In this document: one piece after another, positions 36,814 to 47,071 of the stretch
Numbering within the stretch: position 1 is the first letter of the stretch
Layout of the letters: each line of letters starts with the position of its first letter
Assembly (NCBI GenBank): GCA_963693315.1
Contig: OY856186.1
Span: 90,519,047 to 90,583,046, forward strand
Origin: Diogma glabrata
Lineage: Eukaryota > Arthropoda > Insecta > Diptera > Cylindrotomidae
Direction of reading: 5' to 3'
DNA: 64,000 bases
Translations under genes and position numbers: made by a program
Notes under the pieces: generated by a model
Database searches by the model: none
Seen by the model: only the letters and a program-made list of their open reading frames with translations
What the model was told of the DNA's origin: nothing

Positions 36814-37660
36814 CCCTTTGTTGCATCATGTCCACTCTAGTGGACAAAAGTTTAAATTTTTTTACTCTTCCGTAAATCGTCGCCTTAATAATGAAACAAC
36901 GTATGCTATTTATACGTTGTTTTTATATTATAGGTGCGCTGCATTCCCCATAAGGGTATCTTTGAATTGGCGTTTTTACATTTTCGAATTCTTTTATGAC
37001 TGGGGGTAAGAATTAATAAATTATAAATTAACATCCATGCAAATGCATGCGCACATCAAACTTTAAACTCAAATATCTCGAAACTATACTTTTGCGTATA
37101 CGTCGTTTCATTATTAAAGCGACGAAATGCCTTAACAAATTTAATTCCCATGTTTATTCATTCTATATCATTTGAGCTTTCAACTATTGATCGTAGATGG
37201 TAGAACCTCATATAATATATCTCACATATTATTTTAAATATATGAGTAAAAAAATGTGTTGAGAAGCTCATTTTCATTCAGTTCTCATGGATGTTCGCTA
37301 TGATGGAGTGGAGCATTTCCCTCGACAAACTGCAAACACAGCTCAAAGATGCAAAATGGAGCTATGCTCCAGAAAATCTACTTATTCTTGCATCAAATGT
37401 AAAGTGTATTTGTGCATTGATGGAAAATCTGACTGTTTTTATCGTTTTCATCACTGAAATCATTAAAAAAATAACTATAAAAATATATTTATGCATACTA
37501 TGTATATGCATGGTGTCCACTGTAGTGGACAAATTGTAGCAATTAATTAAAACGAAATTTGAATAAAATAAATTTTTTTAATTACTTCTGAGGCTATTTT
37601 AAATGGAAAAAACAAACATTTTCTTTTAACTTCTCCAGATTATTTGTATGCAACAAAGGG
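36814..37660 (+). mobile_element. Internally deleted piggyBac element (847 bp)
   Basis: TTAA at 36810-36813 and 37661-37664 flanks matching ends CCCTTTGTTGCAT (36814-36826) and ATGCAACAAAGGG (37648-37660). This is the exact signature of piggyBac: TTAA target and CCC-starting termini. Subterminal palindromes TGTCCACTCTAGTGGACA (36829) and TGTCCACTGTAGTGGACA (37514) occur at both ends. The body keeps only the last part of the transposase gene. Confidence 0.93.
37287..37457 (+). pseudogene. piggyBac transposase C-terminal Cys-rich domain
   Basis: A 56-codon frame from ATG 37287 to TGA 37455-37457 begins with DVRYDGVEHFPR. It continues with the C-terminal Cys-rich finger of piggyBac transposases: RCKMELCSRKSTYSC, CIKCKVYLC and CFYRFHH before the stop. 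The catalytic DDD core is absent, so this is a leftover of the deletion that produced the element; a different frame over the same bases is longer but meaningless. Confidence 0.85.
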
Positions 37661-37719
37661 TTAATCGTAATTCCTTAATTTTTATTGCAGGTAATTGTTG
37701 AAGTACAGTAGTTGTCAAA

Positions 37720-39860
37720 ATGTCCAGAAAACGTAAAGTTCAGTTTGTGGATCTGAAGGATGTATCATCGCCTCCATTATCTCTGTAACCAATGATCTCT
37801 TGGGAACTCTGTTTTCTGTGTCAAGATGATTCCGGCTTGCCCTTAATTCATCCAACTGATATTGGCTATAAATCTGTGTCTGAATCGTTAAAAAGTTTTA
37901 GTGATCACGGACTACTTCCAAAAACAGTCCGACTGCAACAATTAGATGAAAGAGAGGGGGTGGAAAAGCCCTAAAAGACCATAATGCAGTGTTTCATAAA
38001 ATTTCCGTAACAGTTATGATAGTTACAAACTTCAGAGGCAAATGAATAAAGTATGTACGAGTGATATTAATAAACCCTCCACATCAGAGACGTCTACAAG
38101 ATCGTCATTCAATGTCAATGACCCTAAAACAGTGTTTTTATTTTGTGATGGCGATGCCACAAACGAACGCCTTGTTGAGGCATCTACATTAGGAATTTGA
38201 CCAACAATTTACAGTATAGCAGTGCAATTATGTGATGTGAAGTTATTAGCAAAATTAATATCCACAGGTTTAGTTGCAATGGAGGCCAAGTGCCTAAAGC
38301 GGTGTTATGTTGCCCTCAGAACACAAGGGAGAGGTGCAGAAAGACAAACTCAAGCAAGTATAAGCGATGGGGAAAACCTTGTATATGGTACAGTTCTGGC
38401 TGAACTTGTTGAGTACATTCAAGATTTGTACTTATTCAGTGATACATCTCCTGTTTTGAAACTTGCCGAATTGACCATTTTGTTTGAGACAAGAATGAAG
38501 TCCCTTGGATTTGAAAATTATGCATTGTACAGGACTAAATTGAAGGATGAACTGCTATCATTTGTACCTGGGTTAAGATCTGATAAATCTGGTAGGGAGG
38601 TTATCTTCAGCTTTGAAGAAAATATAGGCAGTGCTGTCAAAGATGCGTGTGAATTCAATGCAATGAGCGATGGAATGTGCTTAGCACGTGCAGCAAAGAT
38701 CCCCCGCCGTGACATGTTTCAAGAATATCCAACATTTAATGGATCATTTAAGGACGAATTTCAAGGAAAATTCTGTGTTCCCAGTTCAGTGATTACATTT
38801 ATTAGAATGACACTCGAAGGCTCAAACATAGATACAAATGTTCAGACTGATAGTAATGCTGCCCACACAATTGCACAATTGATACGATTTAATGCAGTGA
38901 AACATGCACGTAAGGAATCTATTGAAAATGTACGTCATAAAAACTGTTCTGAAACTCCAATGCTGCTGTATATTGGCCTATTGCTATATGAAAGCACTGG
39001 GGATAAAGGTTTGGTACAGAAGCTTGCGTTACTTGGTGTGCCAGTCAGTTATGAACGTGTGTTGCAGTTGATGGGGTTAATAACGAATGCACTGTGTGAG
39101 AAATACCAAACAGAGGGATTAGTATGCCCACCAGGAGTACAACAAGGATTATTCACTACAACAGCAATTGATAATGTGGATCATTATCCAATATCCACAA
39201 CTGGTTCCACATCATTTCATGGTACAAGTATGAGCGTAATCCAGCATCCTGAATCCATAAATTCAGTTATGAATCCACAATTACAGCTAAACAATACAGA
39301 AAGAAACAGAAAAATGCTACACAACTTGCCAGAATCATACACAAATATCCCTCCTGTTTTTAAAGGATCATCGCCATCGAATTTACCTCTTCCAACTATA
39401 AACACAAATCAAAGCGATTCAACGACGAAACCTTTGACTGCAATGACTCCATGGTTAAAAGTAGTGAAAATAAAATGCCAAGTACCAGATGCTGCAAAAG
39501 AAGACGAATCTACAGTTTCTTGGGCTACATATCATTCACGGAAATCACATTCTCCACTACAGCGCTGTCCTGTTTCCAAGACGATTTTGATGCCATTATT
39601 AGCTGATCAAGTTCATACACCTGCTACTGTTCGTCACTGCATGGATGTACTTATGAGTGTAGTGAAACATGTGTCACCTAATCAAGTTCTCATTATCACA
39701 GCAGATCAACCTGTTTATTCTCTGATGAAACAAATTCAATTTCCTCAAGTGTATGGAGAAAATAAGATTGTGTGTATGATGGGAGGCCTTCATATCGAAG
39801 TGGCTGTAATGAGTATGCTTGGGGCATGATTAGAATGCTCGGGCTGGGTTATTTTTGTTT
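37720..39860 (+). pseudogene. Decayed transposon protein with FHGTSMS/MMGGLH motifs
   Basis: The coding region seems to start at ATG 37720 (MSRKRKVQFVDLKD). It is cut by TAA at 37786, frame damage near 37975 and a stop near 38199, then runs open for 535 codons (38222-39829). After MSMLGA it meets TGA where LGDW would be expected, followed by LECSGW and then unrelated sequence, so the C-terminus is lost. Readable marks: CFLCQ near the N-terminus, VKLLAKLISTG, LTT-like TTTAIDNVDHYP, SFHGTSMSVIQHP, SWATYHSRKS, ITADQPVYSLMKQIQFP and VCMMGGLHIEVA. I know these from long, mostly uncharacterised repeat proteins in cnidarians, molluscs and insects, but cannot name the superfamily. The inverted termini around it argue that it is (or was) a transposase-like protein. 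Confidence 0.7.
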
Positions 39861-40246
39861 AATTATCACTTTATTTTATTGTATTTCATTTTTTTCTTGT
39901 ATTTTTTCCATTACTCCGCCATTTTGTATGTTACTTAGAGTCCCACATGGGTCCAGCTATTGGTGTTTTGTTAATTTTATTATTCATAACCTTTAAGCAT
40001 ATTAAATGATATCAAACATGCCCGATTTCAGCAAATTTTCTTTTTAAACTAGTAGCATCGCCATTTAGGCCGCCATTTTGAACCAGGGGGTATGGACAGA
40101 ATTTTGATCTAACACACATTAAGCCAAAGTGTGGAAAGTTTCATGCTGGTAGCCAGAAACCTAATAATTTTACCAAAAAAGGAACTATCCCACCCCACTA
40201 TATAGTACTATCTTAGATACTTGATATTATCATTCTTTTATCTATA

Positions 40247-41240
40247 ATGATGCTAGGATGTAAAGCTAAAGATTTTGGACGGATGTGGAGTTTGCAAATC
40301 GAGGCGCTAGCCGAGATTTGCACCCACATTAAGTCCAAAATAGATTACGTCCGCGCATCATATACTATTTTTTATTCGCCGCAAGCAAAATATTTAAAAA
40401 AAATTTGTTTATTCTAATTTGAAATTATAAGTTTGTATAAACTTTAAAATAAAAATATTTGGAACAAGTAACCTTTGACAAAATATTTATTATTTTTTCC
40501 AAATTCTTGTATGACAACAAATATAACTACTATGACAACAAATGATAACAACTATTTTAATTGGATAATGAAACTTTGAATTTAAGGGTTGCTTTGATAA
40601 AAAATTCTATTTTTCATAGAATTTAAACAAATACAAATGCTTTTTACTTTTTTGGACGTAACTATGAACACAAAATAAATAGTTAAAAAGTGACACTTTA
40701 AGACCGCAAATCACAGTAATAAAGCAACACTTTAATGTGTAGGCGAATAAATAGTACATTATGATGCTAGGACGTAAAGCTAAAGATTTTGGACGTATGT
40801 GGAGTTTGCAAATCGAGGCGCTAGCCGAGATTTGCACCTCCATTAAGTCCAAAATAGCTTACGTCCGTGCATCATATACTATTTTTTATTCGCCGCAAGC
40901 AAAATATTTTAAGAAAAGTTGTTTATTCTAAATTAAAATTATAAATTTTCATAAATTTTAAAATAAAAATATGTGGAACAAGTAACCTTTGAAAAAATAT
41001 TTATTATTTTTTCCAAATTCTATGACATCAAATGATAACAACTATTTTAATTGGATAATGAAATTTTGAATTTGCGGGTTGCTTTGATAAAAATTTTTAT
41101 TTTTCATAGAATTTAAACAAACACAAATGCTTTTTACTTTTTTGGACGTAGCTATGACGACAAAATAAATAGTTGAAAAGTGATACTTTAAAGCCGCAAA
41201 TCACAGTAATAAAGTAACACTTTAATATATAGGCGAATAA
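40247..41240 (+). repeat. Two tandem ~514-bp units, each with a 115-bp hairpin
   Basis: Hairpins at 40247-40361 and 40761-40875 begin ATGATGC and end GCATCAT. Paired blocks include ATTTTGGAC with GTCCAAAAT, ATGTGG with CCACAT, and TGCAAATC with GATTTGCA around a GGCGCTAGCC turn. Each is followed by TTATTCGCCGCAAGC and AT-rich sequence ending GGCGAATAA. A third diverged hairpin lies inside the hAT at 29222. Confidence 0.8.
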
Positions 41241-41249
41241 AAAAATTAT

Positions 41250-41491
41250 TATTGTTACGAGCCAAGATATGAACCATTGACCAGTTTACAATGATGGTGA
41301 AATTAGTGTTGAAATTTAAGAATTTGTGTACATGCTGGGCTTAAGCTATCAATATCTGACCTCAGATTATTTGATTTTCGTCTATTATTGTAAATGAAAA
41401 TTGATTCCAATGTAAGTCTTTTGGCCCATGATTCTTCTTTTGCGATAACATTTGCATCATGATAATTGAAAGAATGACCTGTTTTTTAGCA
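41250..41491 (-). pseudogene. Penelope-like element, GIY-YIG C-terminal fragment
   Basis: Minus-strand reading from 41480 gives GHSFNYHDANVIAKEESW, then AKRLTLESIFIYNN and NLRSDIDSLSPACTQIL. This is the ending of Penelope-type proteins after the GIY-YIG endonuclease. The upstream half lies at 46140-46578 on the same strand, beyond the hAT insertion at 41492-46131. Confidence 0.7.
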
Positions 41492-41581
41492 CCTTGGTTC
41501 TCAAACTTTTTGAGGTCGGGGAACACTAAACTCTGATATATTTTTAGGCGGAACATCTACAATACAACATACACTTTAAGA

Positions 41582-42109
41582 CAGGGGGTGCGGGTTGCTA
41601 ACCTTTTTGAAACCAAAAGAGCAATAAAAAACAAAATATGATATTTGGCTTATGTATTATATTTAAAAAAGGATTTTTGGTTAAAGCCAATAAATATAAT
41701 TATTGTATTATTTTTATCCAACAATTATTTCGGTTTATTTTGAAACCATCTTCAAGGATATAATTCTTATACAAAAATAAAAACAAGTTCTGTTCAACAA
41801 AAAATTGACATAAATAAATAAAGAAAAGCTTTGAAAAACGGTTTTTCAAAGCTTTTCTTTATTTATTTGTGTCATTTTTTTGTTGAGCAAAACTTGTTTT
41901 TATTTTTGTGTAAGAATTGTATCCTTGAAGATGGTTTCAAAATAAACCGAAACAATTGTTGGATAAAAAATAATATAAAAATTATTTATTGGCTTTAACC
42001 GAAAATCTTTTTAAAATAAAAAACAGAATAATGTTTGCCAAAACACTCCATTATTATAGAGCAAAAAGGAAACAGAATCGTGTCGCAGCGTTTGATTGGC
42101 AACCCCCTG
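41582..42109. mobile_element. Palindromic MITE with CAGGGGG ends
   Basis: Ends CAGGGGG (41582) and CCCCCTG (42109) are inverted; outer arms are diverged, inner arms strongly matched. The centre AAAGAAAAGCTTTGAAAAAC/GTTTTTCAAAGCTTTTCTTT near 41841 is essentially perfect. hAT-like by termini; the expected 8-bp duplication is not clean (CTTTAAGA versus CTTCCAAG). The inner arms contain a hammerhead-like motif in each orientation. Confidence 0.7.
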
Positions 42110-42232
42110 CTTCCAAGTGCTACTTTTAGAAAATAATATGTATATAAATAAAATATGTACCGATATCGAGTGATGCAAATATATTTATTGAAAGCACAAT
42201 TAAAATTCAATACTTTTTAAAAAATATCAAAC

Positions 42233-42460
42233 TTAATGCGAACCATGAGCTTGACAATCTTTACAGATATCAGCGATATTGGGACGAATAAATGATAACG
42301 CCACACGCATTATTTCTTCTAAATTCCCTAGTCACTCACGTTTGTTTGTCTTTATATTGACCATAGTTGAAAATCCTGCTTCGCAAAGTTATGACGTGGA
42401 AAATAACAATAATATGTTCAGGGGTTTTTTGCTTATACTCGGGTATTCATCTTTCTGCAT
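42233..42460 (-). pseudogene. hAT transposase C-terminal dimerisation domain
   Basis: From 42460 down to a stop at 42235-42233, the minus strand reads YPSISKKPLNILLLFSTS, stop, LCEAGFSTMVNIKTNKRE, stop, LGNLEEIMRVALSFIRP and NIADICKDCQAHGSH. This is the hAT C-terminal region of the ZBED5/SCAND3-like type. Two stops sit where Tyr and Arg codons are expected. The rest of the transposase is missing: array sequence starts directly upstream. It gives the hAT its orientation (transcribed right to left). Confidence 0.85.
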
Positions 42461-45400
42461 ATGAGTTTTCTGCATATGAACTTCATGAAACTTTGGCAAA
42501 TGATACAGGTTCACTTGAAAATAGAAGATCTGGATTCATTTTAAATTTGGACAAAATGGCGGGGGGTCTCCCGAACACCTCTAAGTTTAAATCTTGAATA
42601 ACTTCTGATCCCGAGCTATGATCTTATTGAAACTTAGTATATAAGGTTTTAATACTGTTTCCAATATTTCTGCATACCAACTTCCGGTTTGTCACTTCCG
42701 GTTAAAAAGTTTTTTTTTCAGGTGTTTATCCCTACTGTAGCCTACAATTACAGATCGATTTTCATGAAACGTTGCGAAAAGCTTTTAAATAACATGAGAA
42801 AGATTTTATCAGCTTTTGGAGCACATTGGATAAAGGGTTGGGGGGTCCAACATACAACAGGTGGTTTTTTCCACAAAGTTTTTATGTTTGTTGGGAGCAT
42901 AAAACATTCATTCGTGAATGAATTTTGATGACACTTTGGAAAAAGATGCAAACATGTATGACAAAGAACTGATTAGTTTTTGAGCGATAGTGAACAAAGT
43001 GGTGGGGGGTCCCTGGAGCACCTGTTTTTTTGAAAGCTCTATAACTTCTGTACGTGATAAGCGAATTGGATGAAACTTGGTACATGAGTATGTAGTACGG
43101 TTTAAAATAGTTCTGCATCCCAACTTCCGGTTTTTTACTTCCGGTAAAAAAATTTTTTTTGTACTTTTTTGAAGTTTTTTCAGTGTCTTTATGCACACTA
43201 CAGCCTACAATAATGAAGTGATTATGATGAAACTTATGGAATAGGGTTCCAATTAGTGTGAAAAGATAATTATCTTGTTTTGGGACACATTGATCAAAGT
43301 GGTGGGGGGTCTACCATACAAATGCTGACTTTTCACACTTTGTTTTTTAAGTTTGTTGGGAGCATACAGACTTCATTCATTATTCAATTTTAATGACACT
43401 TTGGAAAAAGATGGAGACTTAAGTAACGAAGAACTGATTAGTTTTTGGATAATATTGGAATAAGTGGTGGGGGTCCTCCCGAACACCTGTTTAATGTGTC
43501 ACACTTTTTTCAATGTTTGTTGGGAGCACACAGCATTCGTCCGAGAACGAATTTTGATGACACTTTGGAAAAAGATGCAAACATGTATGGCAAAGAACTG
43601 ATTAGTTTTTGAGCGATAGTGAACAAAGTGGTGGGGGGTCCCTGGAGCACCTGTTTTTTTGAAAGCTCTATAACTTCTGTACGTGATAAGCGAATTGGAT
43701 GAAACTTGGTACATGTGTAAGTAGTACGGTTTAAAATAGTTCTGCATCCCAACTTCCGGTTTTTCACTTCCGGTAAAAAAATTTTTTTTGTACTTTTTTG
43801 AAGTTTTGTCAGTGTCTTTATGCACACTACAGCCTACAATAATGAAGTGATTATGATGAAACTTATTGAATAGGGTTCCAATTAGTGTGAAAAGATAATT
43901 ATCATGTTTTGAGACACATTGATCAAAGTGGTGGGGGGGTCTACCAAACAAATGCTGAGTTTTCACACTTTGTTTTTTAAGTTTGTTGGGAGCATACAGA
44001 CTTCGTTCATTAATTTATTTTAATGACACTTTGGAAAATGATGGAGACTTAAGTAACAAAGAACTGATTAGTTTTTGGATAATATTGGAATAAGTGGTGG
44101 GGGTCCTCCCGAACACCTGTTTAATGTGTCACACTTTTTTCAATGTTTGTTGGGAGCACACAACATTCGTTCGTGAACGAATTTTGATGACACTTTGGAA
44201 AAAGATGCAAACATGTATGGGAAAGAACTGATTAGTTTTTGAGCGATAGTGAACAAAGTGGTGGGGGGGTCCCTGGGGCACCTGTTTTTTTTAAAGCTCT
44301 ATAACTTCTGTACCTGATAATCGAGTTGGATGAAACTTGGTACATGAGTATGTAGTACGCTTTGAAATAGTTCTGCATCCCAACTTCCGGTTTTTTACTT
44401 CCGGTAAAAAAAATTTTTTTGTACTTTTTTAAAGTTTTTTCAGTGTCTTTATGCACACTACAGCCTACAATAATGAAGTGATTTTATGAAACTTATGGAA
44501 TAGGGTTCCAATTAGTGTAAGAAGATAATTATCATCTTTTGGGACACATTGATCAAAGTGGCGGGGGGTCTACTATACAACTGCTGACTTTTCACACTTT
44601 GTTTTTAAAGTTTGTTGGGAGCATACAGACTTCATTCATTAATCAATTCTAATGACACTTTGGAAAAAGATGAAAACTAAAATGACAAGGAACTGATTAG
44701 TTTTTGGACAATATTGGGATAAGTGGTACGGGGTCTCCCGAACACTTGTTTACTGTGTCAGTATTTCTCAATGTTTGTTGGGAGCACACAGCATTCGTCC
44801 GTGAACCAATTTGGATGACACTTTGGAAAAAAATGCAAACATGTATGGCAAAGAACTGATTAGTTTTTGAGCGATAGTGAACAAAGTGGTGGGGGGTGTC
44901 CCATACACCTGTTTTTTTTAAAGCTCAATAACATCTGTACCTGATAATCGAATTGGATGAAACTTTGTACATAAGCATTGATTATGATTTACAAAAATTC
45001 TGCATCCCAACTTCCGGCTTTTTACTTCCGGTAAAAAAAATTTTTTTTTAATTGTTGGCAGTTTTTTCAGTATCCTTATGCACACTACAGCCTACAATAA
45101 TGAAGTGATTATGATAAAACTTATGGAAAGGTTTCAATTAGTGTGAGAAGATAATTATCATCTTTTGGGACACATTGATCAAAGTGGCGGGGGATCTACC
45201 ATACAACTGCTGACTTTTTACACTTGTTTTTAAAGTTTGTTGGGAGCATACAGATTTCATTCATTAATCAATTTTAATGGCACTTTGAAAAAAGATAAAG
45301 ACTTTATTGACAAAGAATTTTTTGGAGTTTTTGGACAATATTGGGATAAGTGGTGGGGTCCTCCCGAACACCTGTTTATTGTTTCAATGTTTGTTGGAAG

Positions 45401-45700
45401 CATACAACATTCGTTCGTTAAGTAATTTTGATTACGCTTTGCAAAAAGATGCATATATGTATGGCAAGGAACTGATTAGTTTTTTTAGCGATAGTGAACA
45501 AAGTGGTAGGGGGTCCTCCAAGCACCTGTTATTTTGGAAGCTCAATAGCTTCTGTACCTGATAATCGAGTTGGATGAAATTTGGTACATACACATTTAGT
45601 ACGGTTTACAACAGTTCTGCATCCTATCTTCCGCTTTGTCACTTCTGATAAAATTTTTTTTACTTTTTCTCGTACAACAGAATTTATGTTTGTTGGGATA
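42461..45700. repeat. Tandem array, ~630-bp period, inside the hAT
   Basis: The motif CTTCCGGTTTTTTACTTCCGG (varying slightly) recurs at about 42681, 43123, 43753, 44383, 45011 and 45628. From the second onward, spacings are 630, 630, 628 and 617. Each unit has subunits with GTTTGTTGGGAGCA, ACTTTGGAAAAAGATG, AAGAACTGATTAGTTTTTG and GTGGTGGGGGGTC. Long minus-strand frames in it are by-products of the repeat. The same family forms the fold-back element at 48949-51305. Confidence 0.88.
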
Positions 45701-46139
45701 CTACTGCCTGCTTTAATATTTTTATTATTAGAACTACGAAGTCCATAATATTGGTTAGCTTTTAATTAAAGTATTTTATGGATATTAGCTCATTATGTAT
45801 CCAGAACACTATGTTTCCAGAGCTGTGGTGAAGTCAGCCTATGCATCAGCGTCGCAATATTTTTTTATTTATTTATGTGTAAAAGGAGAATTTTAATAAC
45901 TGCAATAATATTTTATGTTTCCAAGAAGTAATTTGAACCCGAAAGATATTTTTATTCATACGAAGCCGAGAAACGTGTAAATTTTACGTACGTGTAAATT
46001 TTACTTTGAATTGATTTTTATTTTCAAACAATTTTTAATTGAATTGATTGTACATTAGATTTTTTCGCGGAACAGTTGAAAGTGCATCGCGGAACACCAG
46101 TGTTCCGCGGAACACGCTTTGAGAACCACTGTTTTAGCA

Positions 46140-46806
46140 TGTTCCAAAGCAGCAGTATTATTTGTTCTGGTTGTGTTTGTTATGCTGTTTCAACCTGGAA
46201 CCAAAAGAGAATATCTCCATGTAAATCTGTAGTGTTTAATTTTTTGTAGGGCATGCCAGTGGTTCAACGAACCGTTGTGAATGGTTTGATGTTTTTATCG
46301 TTCGTAACGAAGAAACTCTTCGGGCTCTTAAGGCTTTCGGATAGATTTGTTGTGTATGTTAAACCATTATACTTATAAATAGTAGATGTGGATGCTGACG
46401 ATTGATCGGAGTGTATATTTTGGTTATTATATCGGTTAATCAATTGATTGATAAGTTTACGGGGATATCCATTCATGTGTAAAATATTATAAATTTTCCT
46501 GAGTGTATCAGCTTTATACTCATTTGATGTTACACCTAGCACTATTGAGATATTAAGATACTTAGATACAGATGTCATTCATCGTATTGACAATTGTATT
46601 TAAAGTAACATAACCATGCATCTTAAAGGTCTAGTCATCATTGTTCTCACTTTTTAATTAATTTATTTTTAAAATTTGTTTTGATATATAGTGCTGTTTT
46701 GTGTTTTCATTATAATTTCATTAGATTCAAATTTTTCATTATTTTATGAAACCTTACTGTATAAATGGAAATCTGTCTTGTTCAAATAAGTTTAATGTTC
46801 TTAAAA
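46140..46806 (-). pseudogene. Penelope-like element, RT C-terminal part and flank
   Basis: The minus strand reads LRKIYNILHMNGYPRKLIN (46510-46440 region) and then YNGLTYTTNLSESLK and NIKPFTTV. These fit the end of a Penelope-type reverse transcriptase, where an NGYP..LIN motif precedes GLSE..K. The frame becomes degenerate toward 46140, where the hAT is inserted; the endonuclease tail continues at 41491. The family call rests on these few motifs. Confidence 0.6.
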
Positions 46807-46887
46807 GTTAACAAAGTATGTATTTATAATTTCAATTTTACAGCATCAATTCTTTTTAATTGATACTCTTATTACTGTTTTTCATAG

Positions 46888-46930
46888 TTTCACTGATGAG
46901 GGGGTCATGATAACCCCGAAATATTTGAAA
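46888..46930 (+). ncRNA. Hammerhead-ribozyme-like core next to the Penelope relic
   Basis: CTGATGAG (46893-46900), a GGGGT/ACCCC hairpin (46901-46905 with 46913-46917) and GAAA (46918-46921) form the conserved hammerhead core order. TTTCA before and TGAAA after can pair as helix I. Helix III is only four unpaired bases, which would be a minimal or degenerate form. Penelope-like elements are known to carry minimal hammerheads, so the location fits. Confidence 0.45.
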
Positions 46931-47035
46931 TAAAAAAGTAAAAAAAGAAATTTATGGTATACTTGGTAATAGTTTTTGAATAAAAACTACTGCATAATTC
47001 TATTATTATTCGAGAACATTATTTTACCTAACATG

Positions 47036-47036
47036 T

Positions 47037-47071
<35 letters not shown>

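Larger units (their letters stand above)
36549..40198. mobile_element. DNA transposon with ~200-bp inverted termini (family unresolved)
   Basis: Left end GTGGGGTGG (36549) and right end CCACCCCAC (40198) are flanked by TA. Inward, both ends share GGTTTCTGGCTACCAGCATG, CACACTTTGGCTTAATGTGT and a long stretch to about 36770, inverted at about 39990-40198. The interior holds a decayed gene (37720-39860) and a nested piggyBac derivative (36814-37660). Subtracting the latter leaves about 2.8 kb. TA flanks suggest a 2-bp duplication, not proven. Confidence 0.8.
41492..46131. mobile_element. hAT transposon (4,640 bp) with perfect 8-bp TSD
   Basis: TTTTAGCA occurs at 41484-41491 and 46132-46139. The right end TTTGAGAACCACTG and left end CCTTGGTTCTCAAA match except for two bases, corresponding to the CAGTGGTTCTCAAA terminus common in hAT elements. 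Subterminal GGGGAACAC/GTTCCGCGG sequences also correspond. Inside are the transposase C-terminus (minus strand), a palindromic MITE and a long repeat array that apparently replaced most of the transposase. Confidence 0.9.

Noticed and set aside
36700..37700. Longest piggyBac-region frame 37291-37539 as a gene
   Set aside because: The meaningful frame is another one over the same bases (37287-37457), matching the piggyBac Cys-rich tail.
39772..39996. Plus-strand frame 39772-39996
   Set aside because: Overlaps the decayed transposon gene out of frame and runs into AT-rich sequence and the inverted terminus; no domain.
42882..44456. Several 74-155 codon minus-strand frames (HKDTEKTSKKYKK-type)
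   Set aside because: They recur with the 630-bp repeat, shift frame between units and appear in a fold-back element as well; best explained as by-products of the repeat.
42681..45640. CRISPR-like array
   Set aside because: The ~630-bp units have no short direct repeats with unique spacers and the genome is eukaryotic.
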